A stretch of 64,000 nt of DNA, from assembly GCA_965221755.1 (NCBI GenBank), contig OZ244921.1, forward strand, positions 1,550,001-1,614,000, given 5' to 3'. The translations under genes were made by a program, and so were the position numbers. Under the pieces are notes generated by a model, which was not told the origin of the DNA, did no database searches, and saw only the letters and a list, made by a program, of their open reading frames with translations. The stretch is from Azophilus sp965221755 (lineage in GTDB: Bacteria > Pseudomonadota > Gammaproteobacteria > Pseudomonadales > Azotimanducaceae). Positions 62,855 through 64,000 of the stretch are shown one piece after another. Position 1 is the first letter of the stretch. Each line of letters begins with the position of its first letter.

Positions 62855-63931
62855 CTACAGCCGTTGGGGGCTTGCCCAGCAGGCTCGCTCAGCACCCGAC
62901 GCGCCGCCCGCAGGCTCCAGCGCATAGCGCCCCAAACCCATTGAGCATCCTCTGCCCGCATGGGTCCATTGGCCGAGCCACAAGTAGGGCCACAACGGTT
63001 CCAGGTGCGCTCCCTCCACTTCAAAGCAACCCACAAGCCCACCCATCTGCAGCTTGGTCTCCTGCTTCGAAGAGTAGCGCGCCCACTCCCGCCAATGCAG
63101 TTGTCGTAGCGTGATCTTCAGCGAGTCAGCGCAGCGCAGCAGGCCGGCAAAGTCGGTTTCCAGAGGAGTGTCGCCAAAAAATGTGGTCAGCAGCGAGATG
63201 CGTCGCAAAAGAACCCCGGCCAAGCTCCTGAGGTCGAAAGCCCGCTGGTCCACGAGGCGATTGTCCCGCCGGATTCTAAGCGGGGTGAGCAGCCGCACCC
63301 GCACCGCATCAGGACTGGCCGGTGCGAGAAGAGGCTGGAGTTCGGGCGGGGCGAGTTGGCCGTCGGGTTCATAGATGGTGTTCCATCCGCCTTCGCCGTC
63401 CCGGCTTCCGTTGGCAAGCGCGCCGTCACTCCGGCCCCGCGTTTCGGCCTGCACGTCCATCAAGCCCAACCTGACCCGCTTGGCCGTCAGCCCGCCGCGT
63501 CCCGCCCGCTCCAACGCATGCACGACATAGGGCAACTGGTCGTTCGCCTGCCCGAACAGGATCACCCCGAGGTTCTGGGTTCCGCCTGCAGCATCATGGC
63601 GGGGATCAAGTGGTTCAAGCACAAACGGACCCGGAGTGCGCGGATAACGGGTCAGCTTGCGGGCATTGGGCGGGGTACGGCTTTCGAACAGCCAAGGATA
63701 GACGCACGAATTCAGCAACATGCAAGAATCGCAAGCTGGCAGGCGTGTCGCGCACACCGCCCGACGCAGCGCGTGTCCGAATGCGCCACGCCACGCGGAA
63801 CCCAAATAGCCCGCCCCGGCAAGAGAACCATCGTCAGCGCTTGAGCCTTCTTGAAATCGAAGCCGATAGCGGCCCAACGACAGACGTGGGGCTGGAAGCT
63901 GCACCTGCTGGGGTGCGGGCACATCGGGCAT
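62855..63931 (-). CDS. cas6: crRNA-processing endoribonuclease Cas6 (PF10040 type)
   Basis: A 358-residue Cas6 of the kind found with type III systems. LSLGRYRLRFQEGS and GAGYLGSAWRGAFGHALRRA give the N-terminal RAMP fold. The cysteine cluster CDSCMLLNSCVYPWLFE is typical of this subfamily, and WARYSSKQETKLQMGGLVGC then WPYLWLGQWTHAGRGCSMGL is the C-terminal glycine-rich loop. It cuts the array transcript inside each repeat to leave the 8-nt tag. First gene visible in the operon; 118 bp separate it from the NE0113-family gene. Nothing recognisable lies in 63932-64000. Confidence 0.88.
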   Translation of the reverse strand: MPDVPAPQQVQLPAPRLSLGRYRLRFQEGSSADDGSLAGAGYLGSAWRGAFGHALRRAVCATRLPACDSCMLLNSCVYPWLFESRTPPNARKLTRYPRTPGPFVLEPLDPRHDAAGGTQNLGVILFGQANDQLPYVVHALERAGRGGLTAKRVRLGLMDVQAETRGRSDGALANGSRDGEGGWNTIYEPDGQLAPPELQPLLAPASPDAVRVRLLTPLRIRRDNRLVDQRAFDLRSLAGVLLRRISLLTTFFGDTPLETDFAGLLRCADSLKITLRQLHWREWARYSSKQETKLQMGGLVGCFEVEGAHLEPLWPYLWLGQWTHAGRGCSMGLGRYALEPAGGASGAERACWASPQRL

Positions 63932-64000
63932 GTGCGTGACCTTAAGGCTGCGGCACTCGGGGCCTAGCATCCCATCGCGGCATCGGCCGTGGCAAGCGTT

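Overview
The window is GC-rich DNA from a free-standing gammaproteobacterial chromosome. The housekeeping order mutM-rpmG-rpmB-radC / coaBC-algC-argB-slmA and rph-pyrE is the gammaproteobacterial coaBC/slmA/pyrE neighbourhood. No rRNA or tRNA was seen and no species can be named. The density of defence genes and decayed genes would suit a symbiont or biofilm bacterium, but that is a guess.

Layout. (1) 1-6.7 kb: core genes, with mutM cut by the left edge and a clean sigma-70 promoter for rpmBG. (2) 6.8-35.7 kb: a defence island of about 29 kb between slmA and pyrE, genes that are neighbours in many gammaproteobacteria. It holds an SNF2 helicase with a DUF3883 tail, hipBA, a wrecked IS66 transposase, remnants of DUF1156 methylase and DUF499 ATPase genes, an ATPase plus DUF4276 pair, a broken AlbA-type regulator, a TrlF-type PHP/SMC ATPase, and a type I restriction locus (hsdM, hsdS, hsdR). 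An ImmA/IrrE-PIN pair and DarTG sit between hsdS and hsdR. Then come a truncated second copy of the rph-pyrE junction and a four-gene membrane module I do not recognise. (3) 35.7-45.4 kb: pyrE, rph, a Nudix hydrolase, a macro-domain protein, an all-alpha dUTPase, an AAA/DUF4143 gene broken by a 10-bp tandem duplication, two acyl-CoA dehydrogenases and lon. (4) 45.4-64 kb: a complete type III-B CRISPR-Cas locus, all transcribed leftward.

The CRISPR locus runs cas6, a CARF protein of the NE0113 family, cmr1-6, a MNT nucleotidyltransferase with only a stub of its HepT partner, a CARF-HEPN ribonuclease, a Card1-like CARF nuclease, cas2-cas1, then a second and degenerate cas1 with its own cas2, a leader, and an array of 38 identical 37-bp repeats with 37 spacers. 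Cmr2 keeps both the HD and the GGDD motifs, so target RNA binding should drive cyclic oligoadenylate synthesis, which the CARF proteins would sense or degrade. Three groups of spacers overlap or are near-duplicates. In each, the plus strand reads as a coding strand with mostly synonymous or conservative differences. The crRNAs, read from the minus strand, would therefore be antisense to target mRNA, as type III requires.

The best candidates for something new are the four-gene membrane module at 30.9-35.6 kb and the doubled adaptation module with a catalytic-site-less Cas1 at 48.3-50.6 kb.
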